A stretch of DNA of 64,000 nt from Butyrivibrio hungatei DSM 14810 (GCF_900143205.1 NZ_FRDH01000003.1:310001-374000); one strand, 5' to 3'; positions 53,610 to 62,133 are shown, counted from the stretch's first letter. Translations and numbers: made by a program. Notes: generated from the letters alone by a model not told the origin.

Positions 53610-54509
53610 TCACTTCGTTTTTAACTGCTCTGCCACAGGAATTGGAACATAATCTTCTGTTCCTTCGTCACAATAGTTACAAGCTAAAAGATATTTCCTT
53701 TGATTGAGATCATAAATATCTTTTCTTATTTCTTCACGGGATCTTTCTTTTGTAAAATCAACATAGTCACTCTCAACATCCGGAATACCTAATTTTGTGC
53801 CAAAAGCTGCACGTGGGCAAAAATATAATTTTCCATCATGTAAATTGCGGCAGATCTCTCCACAATGTTTGAACTGTTTCTTAAGCTCTTTTTTGCTCCT
53901 GCCTCTAAAATGCAAGTCACCTGGATCAAACCAGTTCTTTTCATCTGATCCTCGTACTATACAATTTATACCATTCTGATTGCAAAGTTCTTTAATACTG
54001 TCTCTATTTCTAGATAATTCACCATAATCACTTATCTGTATTTTCAATTTTGGATTCTGCAAAGTTTCCAATATATCCTGTTTTGGAATAATAGTTCCAT
54101 TAGTCACTATTTCTACTGTTCTTACTTTAGGACAATCAATTGCGTGTTGAACAACCTCTTTTAAATTTGAGTATAGAAAAGGCTCCCCTCCCAAGATTCT
54201 GAAAATCTGTATGGCATCTACTGAATCAAATAATCTGTCCATATATTTCAAAGTTTTTTCAAGTTCAAAATCCACTGGAGCTTCAAAATACGGCATCATG
54301 AATACACAATGCTTGCATCTCAAATTACATTTCTGCGTAACCGGAAGTTCAACATGATACAGATAAAGATAATCAAAGATCTTATACATGATCTTACAAG
54401 CAAAACGATATGCAGGAAAAAGCCGTGCCCTTAAAGCCACTCTCTTTACGCCAATATGCTTTCCCTTTTCAGCAAAATAATATATTATTTTCAACAATCT
54501 TTCTTGCAC
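53610..54509 (-). CDS. Radical SAM protein in the polysaccharide operon
   Basis: A 299-aa protein starting at GTG 54507-54509 with AAAGGGGAT upstream. It has the radical SAM cluster motif CNLRCKHC (~residues 61-68), the GGEP motif ILGGEPFLY, and a C-terminal Cys set (CGEIC, CPRA, CNYC) suggesting an auxiliary Fe-S cluster as in SPASM-type enzymes. It is first gene of the nine-gene operon and has its own promoter at 54547-54575. It may modify a sugar or nucleotide-sugar; the substrate is unknown. Confidence 0.85.
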   Translation of the reverse strand: MQERLLKIIYYFAEKGKHIGVKRVALRARLFPAYRFACKIMYKIFDYLYLYHVELPVTQKCNLRCKHCVFMMPYFEAPVDFELEKTLKYMDRLFDSVDAIQIFRILGGEPFLYSNLKEVVQHAIDCPKVRTVEIVTNGTIIPKQDILETLQNPKLKIQISDYGELSRNRDSIKELCNQNGINCIVRGSDEKNWFDPGDLHFRGRSKKELKKQFKHCGEICRNLHDGKLYFCPRAAFGTKLGIPDVESDYVDFTKERSREEIRKDIYDLNQRKYLLACNYCDEGTEDYVPIPVAEQLKTK

Positions 54510-54546
54510 TATTATCCCCTTTATATCAATACTTGCTTTTATGCTA

Positions 54547-54575
54547 ATTATAATCTATATATAGTTGTTTGTCAT
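54547..54575 (-). promoter_or_regulatory. Promoter of the polysaccharide operon
   Basis: Minus-strand ATGACA (54570-54575), 17-bp spacer, TATAAT (54547-54552). It gives a leader of ~30 nt ending at the radical SAM GTG start. Confidence 0.7.
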
Positions 54576-54580
54576 AGAAA

Positions 54581-54608
54581 AAGCGCAGATTTGGTGTAAT
54601 CTGCGCTT
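54581..54608. terminator. Hairpin between the structured RNA region and the polysaccharide operon
   Basis: AAGCGCAGATT (54581-54591) pairs perfectly with AATCTGCGCTT (54598-54608), with T-rich sequence on both sides. It isolates the polysaccharide promoter from transcription arriving from the right. Confidence 0.75.
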
Positions 54609-54639
54609 ATTTTTCTAATTTCAAATATTTCAATTTACA

Positions 54640-54905
54640 TTATGCCTTTCAAGGCGATCATTATAGACATTACCGCAAAAGATACAGTGAGAAAGGGACT
54701 TGCCACGCAAAAATGGCATAGAAAGACGCGCACAGATATTCAGAATCACAAAGTGATCCTGTCAGTGCAATAGGAGTTTGGGGACTCTACTGTATCTTTT
54801 ACGTATGGAAGAAATGAAAGGTGCAAGATGTAGTTCCTACTTCAGCAAATTAGACATGCTGTTTGCACCGTCATTGCGCTCAAAATGAGCAGATAAATGA
54901 GGTCA
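54640..54905 (+). ncRNA. Structured element copy 1, putative non-coding RNA
   Basis: No family recognised. A long stem joins AAAAGATACAG (54677-54687) to CTGTATCTTTT (54790-54800). It encloses two hairpins (GCCA/TGGC at ~54701, and CAG-ATCAC/GTGAT-CTG at ~54741). Next is GGTGCAA (54820-54826) pairing TTGCACC (54863-54869) around CAGCA/TGCTG, whose loop contains ATTAGACA. A final hairpin is GCTCAAAATGAGC. Upstream CTTTCAAGG (54646-54654) is conserved in copy 2. Strand is set as plus because copy 2 has a good plus-strand promoter; the stems are symmetric, so the other strand is not excluded. No ORF fits. Confidence 0.55.
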
Positions 54906-55054
54906 ATGTTTACTAGTCGAAAAGAGATTAGCACAGGTAAAAATGTAAGTAAATACTTCTTAAGCAATCTTAAGAATATCTACTGCAAATCTTAAGAAAG
55001 TCATAAGAAATATGCATAATCTCGTATTTTCTTGTACGTCAATTGGGTTTGGGT

Positions 55055-55082
55055 TTGAACATCAGATTACCAAAGATATAAG
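55055..55082 (+). promoter_or_regulatory. Plus-strand promoter of structured element copy 2
   Basis: TTGAAC (55055-55060), 16-bp spacer, TATAAG (55077-55082). Predicted transcription start falls in the conserved CTTTCAAGG block. In copy 1 the aligned position is a weak TTTCAA-16-TATGCC (54619-54646). Confidence 0.4.
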
Positions 55083-55084
55083 AT

Positions 55085-55345
55085 CTTTCAAGGAAATTTA
55101 AATAAGACATTTTTGCAAAAAGATACAGTGAGAATCAGACTCTACTCCAAAAAGAGCGAGGAAAGATAAGCACAGCTATTGAACACCCCAATGTCCAAAT
55201 AGGTGCAAATAGGAGTTCTTAAGGCTCTCCTGTATCTTTTGCATATGGTAGATATGAATGATGCACGAAGTATTACTTACTCCAACAAATTAGACATGCT
55301 GGAAGCATCACTCATGCGCTCAAAGCGAGCAGACAAACATTGATA
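55085..55345 (+). ncRNA. Structured element copy 2, putative non-coding RNA
   Basis: Second copy, 440-441 bp after the first. CTTTCAAGG (55085-55093), GACATT, the stem AAAAGATACAG/CTGTATCTTTT, ATTAGACATGCTG (55289-55301) and ATGCGCTCAAA are conserved. Enclosed hairpin sequences differ but the pairing is kept (CTCT/AGAG replaces GCCA/TGGC). Two compensatory changes support RNA structure: the outer stem C-G becomes T-A, and in GGTGC/GCACC to GATGC/GCATC a G-C becomes A-T. The ~190 bp between copies is AT-rich with several TCTTAAG motifs. Confidence 0.55.
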
Positions 55346-55476
55346 AAAGACTCTTGTTCCATCATGGAAACAAGACACCAAAGACAAAAAATGAAATAAA
55401 CATTTTTTGTAGAAGTCTTAAGATAATCTAACGATGATCCTAAGAGAATAAATATAAACTTCGAGTTGATTTTGCT

Positions 55477-56265
55477 TTAAGCTTCCCATTCTTTTGCAAG
55501 TTCACATCTTGCAATCTCAAGGGCTTCCCTTGTTTGGGGATTTCGAGTTTGAAAAGCAAACAGCTTCTCAAGATATCCCTGACGTTTTGCTATTTCACGA
55601 CTCTTTGGGTAAACCAGTTCAAACATAAGTGCAATATGTCCCATCAGATGGTCGACTGGTGTTTTTCTAACTTCACGCGTAACAGTCTGATGATTTCTGA
55701 TCTGTGCCAGAACCTCAGGCGATACTGATGAGGTATATAAAATCTCTTCAGTAGTGTTATATATATCCGTAAAAGGAGTTTCTACGTTCACGCGAAGTAT
55801 ATCCACTTTGTCCGCATCACGGAGGATATTACAGATAGAAAGTGTTTTTTCGTCTAAGCCATCCTGCACACGAAATTTGTTGTGATTTCTGATGGCAATT
55901 TCAAGAATATTGTCCCACTCTCTTGTATCCAGAAATTCTTTGATCATTTTGTTATCTTTAAAAAGAATATCAGCTCCAAACTCTGCATGGTCTACAGATT
56001 CTATATCCATAAAGGTATTATAGAGCCGGACCTGCTCAAATCTCCCGATATCGTGCAGCATTCCGGATAGCCACGCAAGCTCTATGAAGTCGACAGCTTC
56101 AGGATTGGCAATATCTCCCACAATTGAAGTAGCGATCTCTCTACATATCTCGCTTACTCTGTAGGTATGATCAATCTTGAGTGCTATCTTAGGATCTTCT
56201 GGATTATATTTTTTGGTATACCCAGCAAAAACTTCCTTAACACGAAGTTCATCAAAGTTGATCAT
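55477..56265 (-). CDS. HD-domain phosphohydrolase
   Basis: A 262-aa cytoplasmic protein with AAGGGAAT before its ATG. The HD metal site is IDHTYRVSEIC ... SGMLHDIGRFEQ (His, His-Asp) ... IRNHNKF ... ILRDADKVDILR, the full H...HD...D pattern. Such proteins hydrolyse nucleotides or cyclic nucleotides; the substrate is unknown. It is monocistronic. The 368-bp region upstream (56266-56633) is AT-rich and holds only promoters of the divergent genes as far as I can see. Confidence 0.87.
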   Translation of the reverse strand: MINFDELRVKEVFAGYTKKYNPEDPKIALKIDHTYRVSEICREIATSIVGDIANPEAVDFIELAWLSGMLHDIGRFEQVRLYNTFMDIESVDHAEFGADILFKDNKMIKEFLDTREWDNILEIAIRNHNKFRVQDGLDEKTLSICNILRDADKVDILRVNVETPFTDIYNTTEEILYTSSVSPEVLAQIRNHQTVTREVRKTPVDHLMGHIALMFELVYPKSREIAKRQGYLEKLFAFQTRNPQTREALEIARCELAKEWEA

Positions 56266-56633
56266 TTCTCTGCTATTCCCTTCAGTTATAACAAATTTAA
56301 GCCAATGAACTAAATCGTACAGAGATGGCCATTCTCTATACTATTCAGATTATAATGCAAAGACAGTAGGAAACGAAATCCTTTTCATAACCAACCGTTA
56401 AAAATTTATCATACCGATAATTTTTTGTAAAGTATAGATATAAAATTTTTATAAACTTTTTGCAATCTAATTTCGTAATTATGAATTTTTACTTGCAACT
56501 ATTTTTCTTTCCCACATAAATACAGTTTTTATTTCACACAATTCACACAACTTCATACTAAAATAAAAATGTAGCTTAATTAATTACTAATCCATCCGAT
56601 ATACATATTGAAGTGGTTATAAGGGAGATAGAT

Positions 56634-56978
56634 ATGGATTTTAATTTTCTAGCTGCAGCCAACGGAATAACAAGTAAATATCTAAATCAGCTCCAGCCAT
56701 CTAATGCCTCTGATTCTTTGGAACTAAGTGATGACTTAAAGGGCAGATTTGGTGAGAAATTCGATCAGGCTTATGACGAAATGCAGGCCGCAAGATTATT
56801 AAATGCCAGCATGAGACAAAGCTATGAGGCTGCACACAAAGACGATTTATATGCCCATGCCAGCAGGCTTGGATATTCAATAGATAACAGAGTAATAGAT
56901 ATGCTTCACTTAGAGATATCAGACAAGATGAACGCCCAGATAAATGAAGCAATGAATAGCGCAATACAGAGCATTTAA
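56634..56978 (+). CDS. Small helical protein of unknown function
   Basis: A 114-aa protein from ATG 56634 with AAGGGAGAT upstream. It is mostly alpha-helical, with DLKGRFGEKFDQAYDEMQAA and a C-terminal amphipathic helix (LEISDKMNAQINEAMNSAIQ), and has no Cys, signal or TM segment. I do not recognise the family. It has a clean terminator and its own upstream region, so it is a real stand-alone gene. Confidence 0.65.
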   Translation: MDFNFLAAANGITSKYLNQLQPSNASDSLELSDDLKGRFGEKFDQAYDEMQAARLLNASMRQSYEAAHKDDLYAHASRLGYSIDNRVIDMLHLEISDKMNAQINEAMNSAIQSI

Positions 56979-56980
56979 AA

Positions 56981-57009
56981 ACTGCCATCGCCGCAAGGAC
57001 AATGGCAGT
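56981..57009. terminator. Bidirectional terminator
   Basis: ACTGCCAT (56981-56988) pairs with ATGGCAGT (57002-57009), flanked by AAAA and TTTTTT, between convergent genes. Confidence 0.85.
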
Positions 57010-57014
57010 CTTTT

Positions 57015-57668
57015 TTATAATTTAGCACATCCATAGGTTTCAAGCGAATGTCCCAATAATTCAACTATCTTAAGCTCATCCACAGCGTCGTAAACTGCGT
57101 TGTGGATCTCTTTATATCTGGAATCGCCAGTCAGCATTCTCATGATAGGCTCAACTCCATAATTGCTCTTAAGTCTTCCAGTCTTGCAACAAAGCGCCGT
57201 TTCAGGAATAGCCCTGTTATACTGCTTGTAAGCTGCAAGTCTCATGATATCAAACCACTCAAAGTGTTGAAGTTCAGGAAGATGACCATAGTCAAACTTG
57301 GCATTGTAAGCCATGATTTTTTTTACATTATTATGTAAAAGATATTTCTCAAGATCAGCAATTGCTGCATCCCTATTACAAGAAATCCCCTTAACACCTC
57401 TGTAATTCATAACATTTGAATAGATACCTCCCACATAGCACTCAGGCTCAAAAATGTAGTATCTCTTATCTACACATTTAAAACTTTCAGCGTCGGCTAT
57501 GGCAACTCCCAAAGACATAACAGCGTCATGCCAGTTGGTCTCTGTATCTATTACTGCTATCCTGTCTGAAGCACATGGTGTAAAAAAAACACTTTCTTTT
57601 GCTACTGTCTTCTTTTCCTGGACAGACTGGTTCTTTATCATGTTCAAAAAATCTAGAGAACTGTTCAT
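57015..57668 (-). CDS. DEDDh-family 3'-5' exonuclease (DnaQ-like)
   Basis: A 217-aa protein with exonuclease motifs I (AVIDTETNW), II (MAYNAKFDYGHL) and III (HNAVYDAVDEL), giving the DEDDh active site. It degrades DNA or RNA from 3' ends; which is unclear. AAGG precedes the ATG, which lies 7 nt after the stop of the zinc-ribbon gene, so the two are co-transcribed. Confidence 0.87.
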   Translation of the reverse strand: MNSSLDFLNMIKNQSVQEKKTVAKESVFFTPCASDRIAVIDTETNWHDAVMSLGVAIADAESFKCVDKRYYIFEPECYVGGIYSNVMNYRGVKGISCNRDAAIADLEKYLLHNNVKKIMAYNAKFDYGHLPELQHFEWFDIMRLAAYKQYNRAIPETALCCKTGRLKSNYGVEPIMRMLTGDSRYKEIHNAVYDAVDELKIVELLGHSLETYGCAKL

Positions 57669-57675
57669 ACTAACC

Positions 57676-58209
57676 TTATTTCAAAAATCCGATATCACCG
57701 ATGATAGGAAGCTCTTTTGCCTTGCCCTGAAGTGCCCATACGATAGCGATGATCTTGACGATAAAAAGCACAAGACATGCAATACCAGTAACAAGCCAAC
57801 CAAGTATAGGAATGATACTTGGGATCAAGCACAAGATAATAGCAATATCAAATCTTATTGCATTCTTGGCATGGAATCTTGTATATGGTGTGTTAACGAG
57901 AAGAGCTATGATGATACCAAAAATCTCAAAGAGATAGCAAGCTGCACCAAAGAGCTTGTTATCAGCGATATCGTTAGCATCAAACTCGTTTGTGTGGTCC
58001 TTAGGATCATTATAAACTATAGGCTGCTGATATGGAGCCTGCTGAGCGTTCACAAATACTGGTGTCCCCTGCTGAACGTTCTGCTGTGATGCCTGCTGCA
58101 TAGTAGGCTGAGCCGCCTGCTGCTCTGCTGGCTTGATCTCAACTCCGCAATTAGTGCAAAAGATTACACTGTCATCAACCTGATTTCCGCAATTCTGACA
58201 TACTTTCAT
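57676..58209 (-). CDS. Zinc-ribbon membrane protein (DUF4870-like)
   Basis: A 177-aa protein. An N-terminal zinc ribbon has CQNCG ... CTNCG (Cys 4, 7, 20, 23 region), then a Gln-rich linker (~30-65) and a DUF4870-like domain (~75-170) with three TM helices (FGIIIALLVN, AIILCLIPSIIPILGWLVTG, FIVKIIAIVWALQG). Function unknown. AGGAGGG is 7 nt before the ATG, but that site directly abuts a strong terminator hairpin, leaving no room for an ordinary promoter. Confidence 0.82.
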   Translation of the reverse strand: MKVCQNCGNQVDDSVIFCTNCGVEIKPAEQQAAQPTMQQASQQNVQQGTPVFVNAQQAPYQQPIVYNDPKDHTNEFDANDIADNKLFGAACYLFEIFGIIIALLVNTPYTRFHAKNAIRFDIAIILCLIPSIIPILGWLVTGIACLVLFIVKIIAIVWALQGKAKELPIIGDIGFLK

Positions 58210-58230
58210 TTCATTACCCTCCTAAAAAAA

Positions 58231-58268
58231 ACTAGTACTTTGAACATCGATAAATCCAAAGTACTAGT
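58231..58268 (-). terminator. Terminator after uxuB abutting the next gene's ribosome binding site
   Basis: ACTAGTACTTTG (58231-58242) pairs perfectly with CAAAGTACTAGT (58257-58268). TTTTTTT follows at 58224-58230 on the minus strand, and AGGAGGG of the zinc-ribbon gene begins at the very next base (58223). Confidence 0.88.
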
Positions 58269-58289
58269 AAATTTTACATTTTATAACAT

Positions 58290-59909
58290 TTAATTGCAAT
58301 ACTTATGAAGAGTATTTCTAACTGCATCTGTACCTGAAATAAGCTCCATGAAATAGCCAAGGATCTTGTCTGTAAGGCCAGCTGTTTCAAGATCTGTTCC
58401 AAAGATGCTTGCATCCTTTAAAAGTGGCATAACAAGCTCTTTTACCTTGTCTGCATCACTCTCACCAAGCTTAATATCCTTAACAAATCCCTGTGCCTTC
58501 TCAAGCATCGGATCTGGGCTTGGCTCAAATTTATTACCCTTGTCATCAAGTCCCATGAGATAACGAAGCCATCCAGCATGTACAAGTGGAATAAGCTTAA
58601 GGTCGCTGACATTGAGCTTATCAGAAGCAAGATAAGCCTTGATAGTCTCACCAAATCTGATTCCAAGCTTCTGAGATGTGTCACAGGCAATTCTCTGTGG
58701 TGTATCAGGCATGAACTTATTAGGAATTCTAACGTTAACTACTGTGTCGATGAACTCCTTAGGGCTGATAACTCCAGGATCTGTAACAACAGGAAGTCCC
58801 TCAACATAGCCGATTGTCTTAACAAGGCTCACAAGGTCCTCATCCTTCATCTCTTCTGAGATCTTGTCATAACCAAGGAGGCATCCATATACAGCAAGTG
58901 CTGTGTGAAGAGGATTAAGGCATGTGCAAACCTTCATTCTCTCTACCTTGTCTACTGTCTCTTTATCTGTGAAGATTACGCCAACCTTCTCAAGAGCTGG
59001 TCTTCCGTTAGGAAATTTGTCCTCGATAACGAGATATTCGCTTTCTTCAGCATTTACGAAAGGTGCAACCCAAGTCTTCTTGGATGTTACAACTGCTTCA
59101 AGCTCTTCAACGCCATCACCAGCAAGGATTGCGTTTACTGAGTCGTCTGGTCTAGGTGTGATCTTGTCGATCATTGACCATGGGAATGAAACCTTGTTCT
59201 CATCCTCAATGTAGCTTACAAAACCAGCATCTGCCTTACCGTTTTCAACCCACTTCTTAGCAAAAGAGCTAACGGCATCATGAAGCTTATCGCCGTTGTG
59301 TGAGCAATTGTCTGTGCTGACCATAGCGATTGCCTTAGCACCTGCTACATATCTCTCATGCAAAAGAGCTACAACCTTACCGATATAGCTCTGTGGTCTT
59401 TCTGGTCCATTTACAAAATCATCTGCAACTGCTGGAAGGATCTCACCTGCAGGATTAACAAGACTATAGCCCTTCTCAGTAATTGTAAATGTACACATCT
59501 TAAGAGAATCTGCTCTAAAGATCTCTTTTAATCTCTCAAATTCTTTGTCATCGTTAGAATCAAGGATGCATGACTCTGCAATACTTCCGATAACATTCTT
59601 TTCAACAGAACCATCTGCCTTAAGAGTTACCAGAATAGAAAGATTATCATGAGGACGATACATCTTTTCAATAATCTCATAATCAAATCCCTCAACTACA
59701 GTAATGCCCTTATCATTAAGTCCCTCTGCAAGCATTCTCTGAGACAGATTTGCCTGGAATGCTCTAAAAATGTTACCTGCGCCAAAATGTACCCACTCAG
59801 GATTAGCAACTGTCTCCTTGATCATCTTTTCTCTATCAAATGCTGGAAGAGCATATCCCTTCTCTTTCCAGGAATTGTCTGTCTTTATGCTATTATCACA
59901 CAGCTTCAT
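58290..59909 (-). CDS. uxuB: Fructuronate reductase / mannitol dehydrogenase family protein
   Basis: A 539-aa protein of the polyol-specific long-chain dehydrogenase family. The N-terminal Rossmann part has WVHFGAGNIFRAFQ, and STDNCSHNGDKL is the family's substrate/NAD region. The C-terminal catalytic domain (~290-530) includes KVCTCLNPLHTALAVYG. It reduces fructuronate to mannonate, the step before mannonate dehydratase, which is encoded 40 bp upstream. Together they degrade glucuronate. Confidence 0.9.
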   Translation of the reverse strand: MKLCDNSIKTDNSWKEKGYALPAFDREKMIKETVANPEWVHFGAGNIFRAFQANLSQRMLAEGLNDKGITVVEGFDYEIIEKMYRPHDNLSILVTLKADGSVEKNVIGSIAESCILDSNDDKEFERLKEIFRADSLKMCTFTITEKGYSLVNPAGEILPAVADDFVNGPERPQSYIGKVVALLHERYVAGAKAIAMVSTDNCSHNGDKLHDAVSSFAKKWVENGKADAGFVSYIEDENKVSFPWSMIDKITPRPDDSVNAILAGDGVEELEAVVTSKKTWVAPFVNAEESEYLVIEDKFPNGRPALEKVGVIFTDKETVDKVERMKVCTCLNPLHTALAVYGCLLGYDKISEEMKDEDLVSLVKTIGYVEGLPVVTDPGVISPKEFIDTVVNVRIPNKFMPDTPQRIACDTSQKLGIRFGETIKAYLASDKLNVSDLKLIPLVHAGWLRYLMGLDDKGNKFEPSPDPMLEKAQGFVKDIKLGESDADKVKELVMPLLKDASIFGTDLETAGLTDKILGYFMELISGTDAVRNTLHKYCN

Positions 59910-59948
59910 ACTTATTCTCCTTTTCTCGGTATAACCTTAGTTTCTATA

Positions 59949-61025
59949 TTAGATTCCTCTCTCGTGGCTTTTCTTGATAGCTTCCCAAAGTCCGCTGATG
60001 TATGTTGCACCAAGTGCTCTATCATAGAGGCCATAACCTGGCATTGCAACTTCGCCCCAGATCATTCTGCCGTGGTCAGGACGGATTGGTCCGTTAAAGC
60101 CTGTCTCGTAGAGAGCCTTAACGATCTCGTACATATCAAATGTTCCATCCTCTGAAAGATGAGCAGCCTCCTCAAAGTTTGTAGGAGAAATAAACTTAAG
60201 GTTACGAACATGTGCAAAGTGAATTCTGCCCTCAAGTGCTCTGATCATGTGTGGAAGATCATTCTCAAGACTTGTTCCATAAGAACCTGAGCAGAATGTA
60301 ACACCATTGTGTACATCATCTACAGCTTTCATGAGCTTTAAGATGTTCTTTTCATTGTTGATGATCCTTGGAAGGCCAAATACTGACCAAGCTGGATCAT
60401 CAGGATGAATAGCCATCTTGATATCATATTTGTTACAAACAGGCATGATAGCCTTAAGGAAATAAACAATGTTCTCAAAGAGCTTGTCCTCATCAACATC
60501 CTTGTAAATCTCGAAGAGCTCTTTTACGTGAGCCATTCTCTCTGGCTCCCAGCCTGGCATTACAGTACCGTTCATCTCACCAGAAATAGACTCGAACATC
60601 TTCTCAGGATTGATGGCATCGATTGCTTCCTGTGTATAAGCAAGAACTGTTGAACCATCTTCTCTCTTTCTTGCAAGCTCAGATCTTGTCCAGTCAAATA
60701 CAGGCATGAAATTGTAGCATACCATGTGGATATCTTCTTTACCAAGGTTCTCGAGTGTCTTGATATAGTTGTCGATATGAAGATCTCTGTCTGCTGTAGC
60801 AGCCTTTATCGCATCTGATACGTTAACTGACTCGATGCCAGCAATATGCATGCCCTCAGCTTCTACTTCTCTCTTAAGAGCCTTGATCTCATCCTGCTCC
60901 CAAAGTTCACCAGCCTGCTTGTTATAAAGAGTTGTGATAACTCCCTTCACGCCAGGAATCTGTCTGATCTGCCAAAGCTTAACAGTATCATAATCTGTGC
61001 CATACCAGCGAAGTGTCATTTCCAT
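59949..61025 (-). CDS. uxuA: Mannonate dehydratase
   Basis: A 358-aa TIM-barrel enzyme of the UxuA family with the typical opening MTLRWYGTDYDTVKLWQIRQIPGV, and the metal-binding MAIHPDDPAWSVFGLPR, FCSGSYG and IRPDHGRMIWGE. It dehydrates D-mannonate to 2-keto-3-deoxygluconate. AAGGAGAG precedes its ATG. It is first of the uxuA-uxuB operon and faces the divergent AraC regulator. Confidence 0.96.
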   Translation of the reverse strand: MEMTLRWYGTDYDTVKLWQIRQIPGVKGVITTLYNKQAGELWEQDEIKALKREVEAEGMHIAGIESVNVSDAIKAATADRDLHIDNYIKTLENLGKEDIHMVCYNFMPVFDWTRSELARKREDGSTVLAYTQEAIDAINPEKMFESISGEMNGTVMPGWEPERMAHVKELFEIYKDVDEDKLFENIVYFLKAIMPVCNKYDIKMAIHPDDPAWSVFGLPRIINNEKNILKLMKAVDDVHNGVTFCSGSYGTSLENDLPHMIRALEGRIHFAHVRNLKFISPTNFEEAAHLSEDGTFDMYEIVKALYETGFNGPIRPDHGRMIWGEVAMPGYGLYDRALGATYISGLWEAIKKSHERGI

Positions 61026-61137
61026 AATTTTGTACTCTCCTTATTAAAAATATCCTATTGTTCGATAATTCTTTTTTTGTTATACCTACAATAGTTTTTT
61101 TCGAATAAAAAGAGAATGGAATAAGTTGTTTCCAATA

Positions 61138-61165
61138 TTGCAAAAATTGTTACTGATGGTAAGAT
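61138..61165 (+). promoter_or_regulatory. Promoter abutting the AraC-type gene ATG
   Basis: TTGCAA (61138-61143), 16-bp spacer, TAAGAT (61160-61165). Six bases separate it from ATG 61172, so transcription would start on the A of the start codon. Confidence 0.55.
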
Positions 61166-61171
61166 AGACTT

Positions 61172-62098
61172 ATGAAAAACAAATTAAGATCATCCTTCAA
61201 CACAAGACAATACATGGTTTCATCGGACTTTGAAGTGTTCTTTTATCAGGACAAAAACTTCAAGACCTTAAGTCCACATGCCCACGATTATTACGAGTGC
61301 TATCTCTTCATCGAGGGCGATGTTACTATGGAAATCTTTAATCAAAATGGAGATTCTTCTCATTATGAGATGTCCCCTGGAGATCTGATGCTAGTGCCCC
61401 CAGGAATCTACCACCACGCCCTGATGCATGACTCAGACAAAGACTACAAGCGCTTTGTCTTTTGGATCAGCAAGGACTGCTGTGAGAAACTTACCCAGGA
61501 ATCAGTAGACTACATGTATCTTATCCAGAAAGCTGAAGCCTTTAAAAGATATATCTATCATCTGACACCAGCTTCTTTCCACCTTGTAGAATCGAAGTTC
61601 CTAAGATTATTAGAAGAAATAGCAGGAGACAGGTACGGAAGCGGTGCCATAAGGCATCTTTGCCTCTGCGACCTCATTCTTACCATTAACAGGATAATTT
61701 ACGAGGATGACCACCAAAAGTCTGGAAGTGAGGAGCTTACTCTTTTCCAGAATATCCTCTCCTACGTTGAGACCAATCTTGAAGACACCCTTTCTCTTGA
61801 CGACATTGCAAGGCAGTTTTTTGTGAGCAAATACTACATTGCCCACCTGTTCAAGGATACTCTCGGAGTTTCTCTTCATCAGTACATAATCAAAAAGCGT
61901 CTCGAGGAATGTCGAAACGCCATAACAGCAGGGTCCAGTATCACAACAACCTATGAAAAGTTTGGATTTAGGGATTACTCCAGCTTTTTTAAAGCCTTTA
62001 AAAAGGAATATGGCATGTCACCAAAAGAATTCCAGAACCTGTCAGCATTAAAGGTTATTTCATCGAGCCAAAATATTGCAATTACGGATACAAAATAA
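61172..62098 (+). CDS. AraC-family regulator of the uxu operon (inferred)
   Basis: A 308-aa protein. A cupin sensing domain (~15-170; LSPHAHDYYECYLFIEG, GDLMLVPPGIYHHAL) is followed by an AraC double HTH (~195-295; LSLDDIARQFFVSKYYIAHLFKDTLG, YEKFGFRDYSSFFKAFKKEYGMSPKEF). It lies divergent from uxuA with 146 bp between, so uronate genes are the likely target. No ribosome binding site precedes its ATG; leaderless translation is likely. Effector unknown. Confidence 0.9.
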   Translation: MKNKLRSSFNTRQYMVSSDFEVFFYQDKNFKTLSPHAHDYYECYLFIEGDVTMEIFNQNGDSSHYEMSPGDLMLVPPGIYHHALMHDSDKDYKRFVFWISKDCCEKLTQESVDYMYLIQKAEAFKRYIYHLTPASFHLVESKFLRLLEEIAGDRYGSGAIRHLCLCDLILTINRIIYEDDHQKSGSEELTLFQNILSYVETNLEDTLSLDDIARQFFVSKYYIAHLFKDTLGVSLHQYIIKKRLEECRNAITAGSSITTTYEKFGFRDYSSFFKAFKKEYGMSPKEFQNLSALKVISSSQNIAITDTK

Positions 62099-62133
62099 GA
62101 TAATAGAGTAATCATATCCAATAGGAGGCTCTT

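Noticed and set aside
54640-55345. 6S RNA, RNase P RNA, tmRNA or ROOL RNA
   Set aside because: Size and arrangement (three-part, ~260 nt, tandem) do not fit 6S or tmRNA; the GAGGAAAG string in copy 2 is not conserved in copy 1; ROOL is about twice as long.
57499-58089. 196-aa ORF on the plus strand
   Set aside because: Antisense shadow of the exonuclease and zinc-ribbon genes, which have clear domains.
59649-60155. 168-aa ORF on the plus strand
   Set aside because: Antisense shadow spanning uxuB and uxuA.
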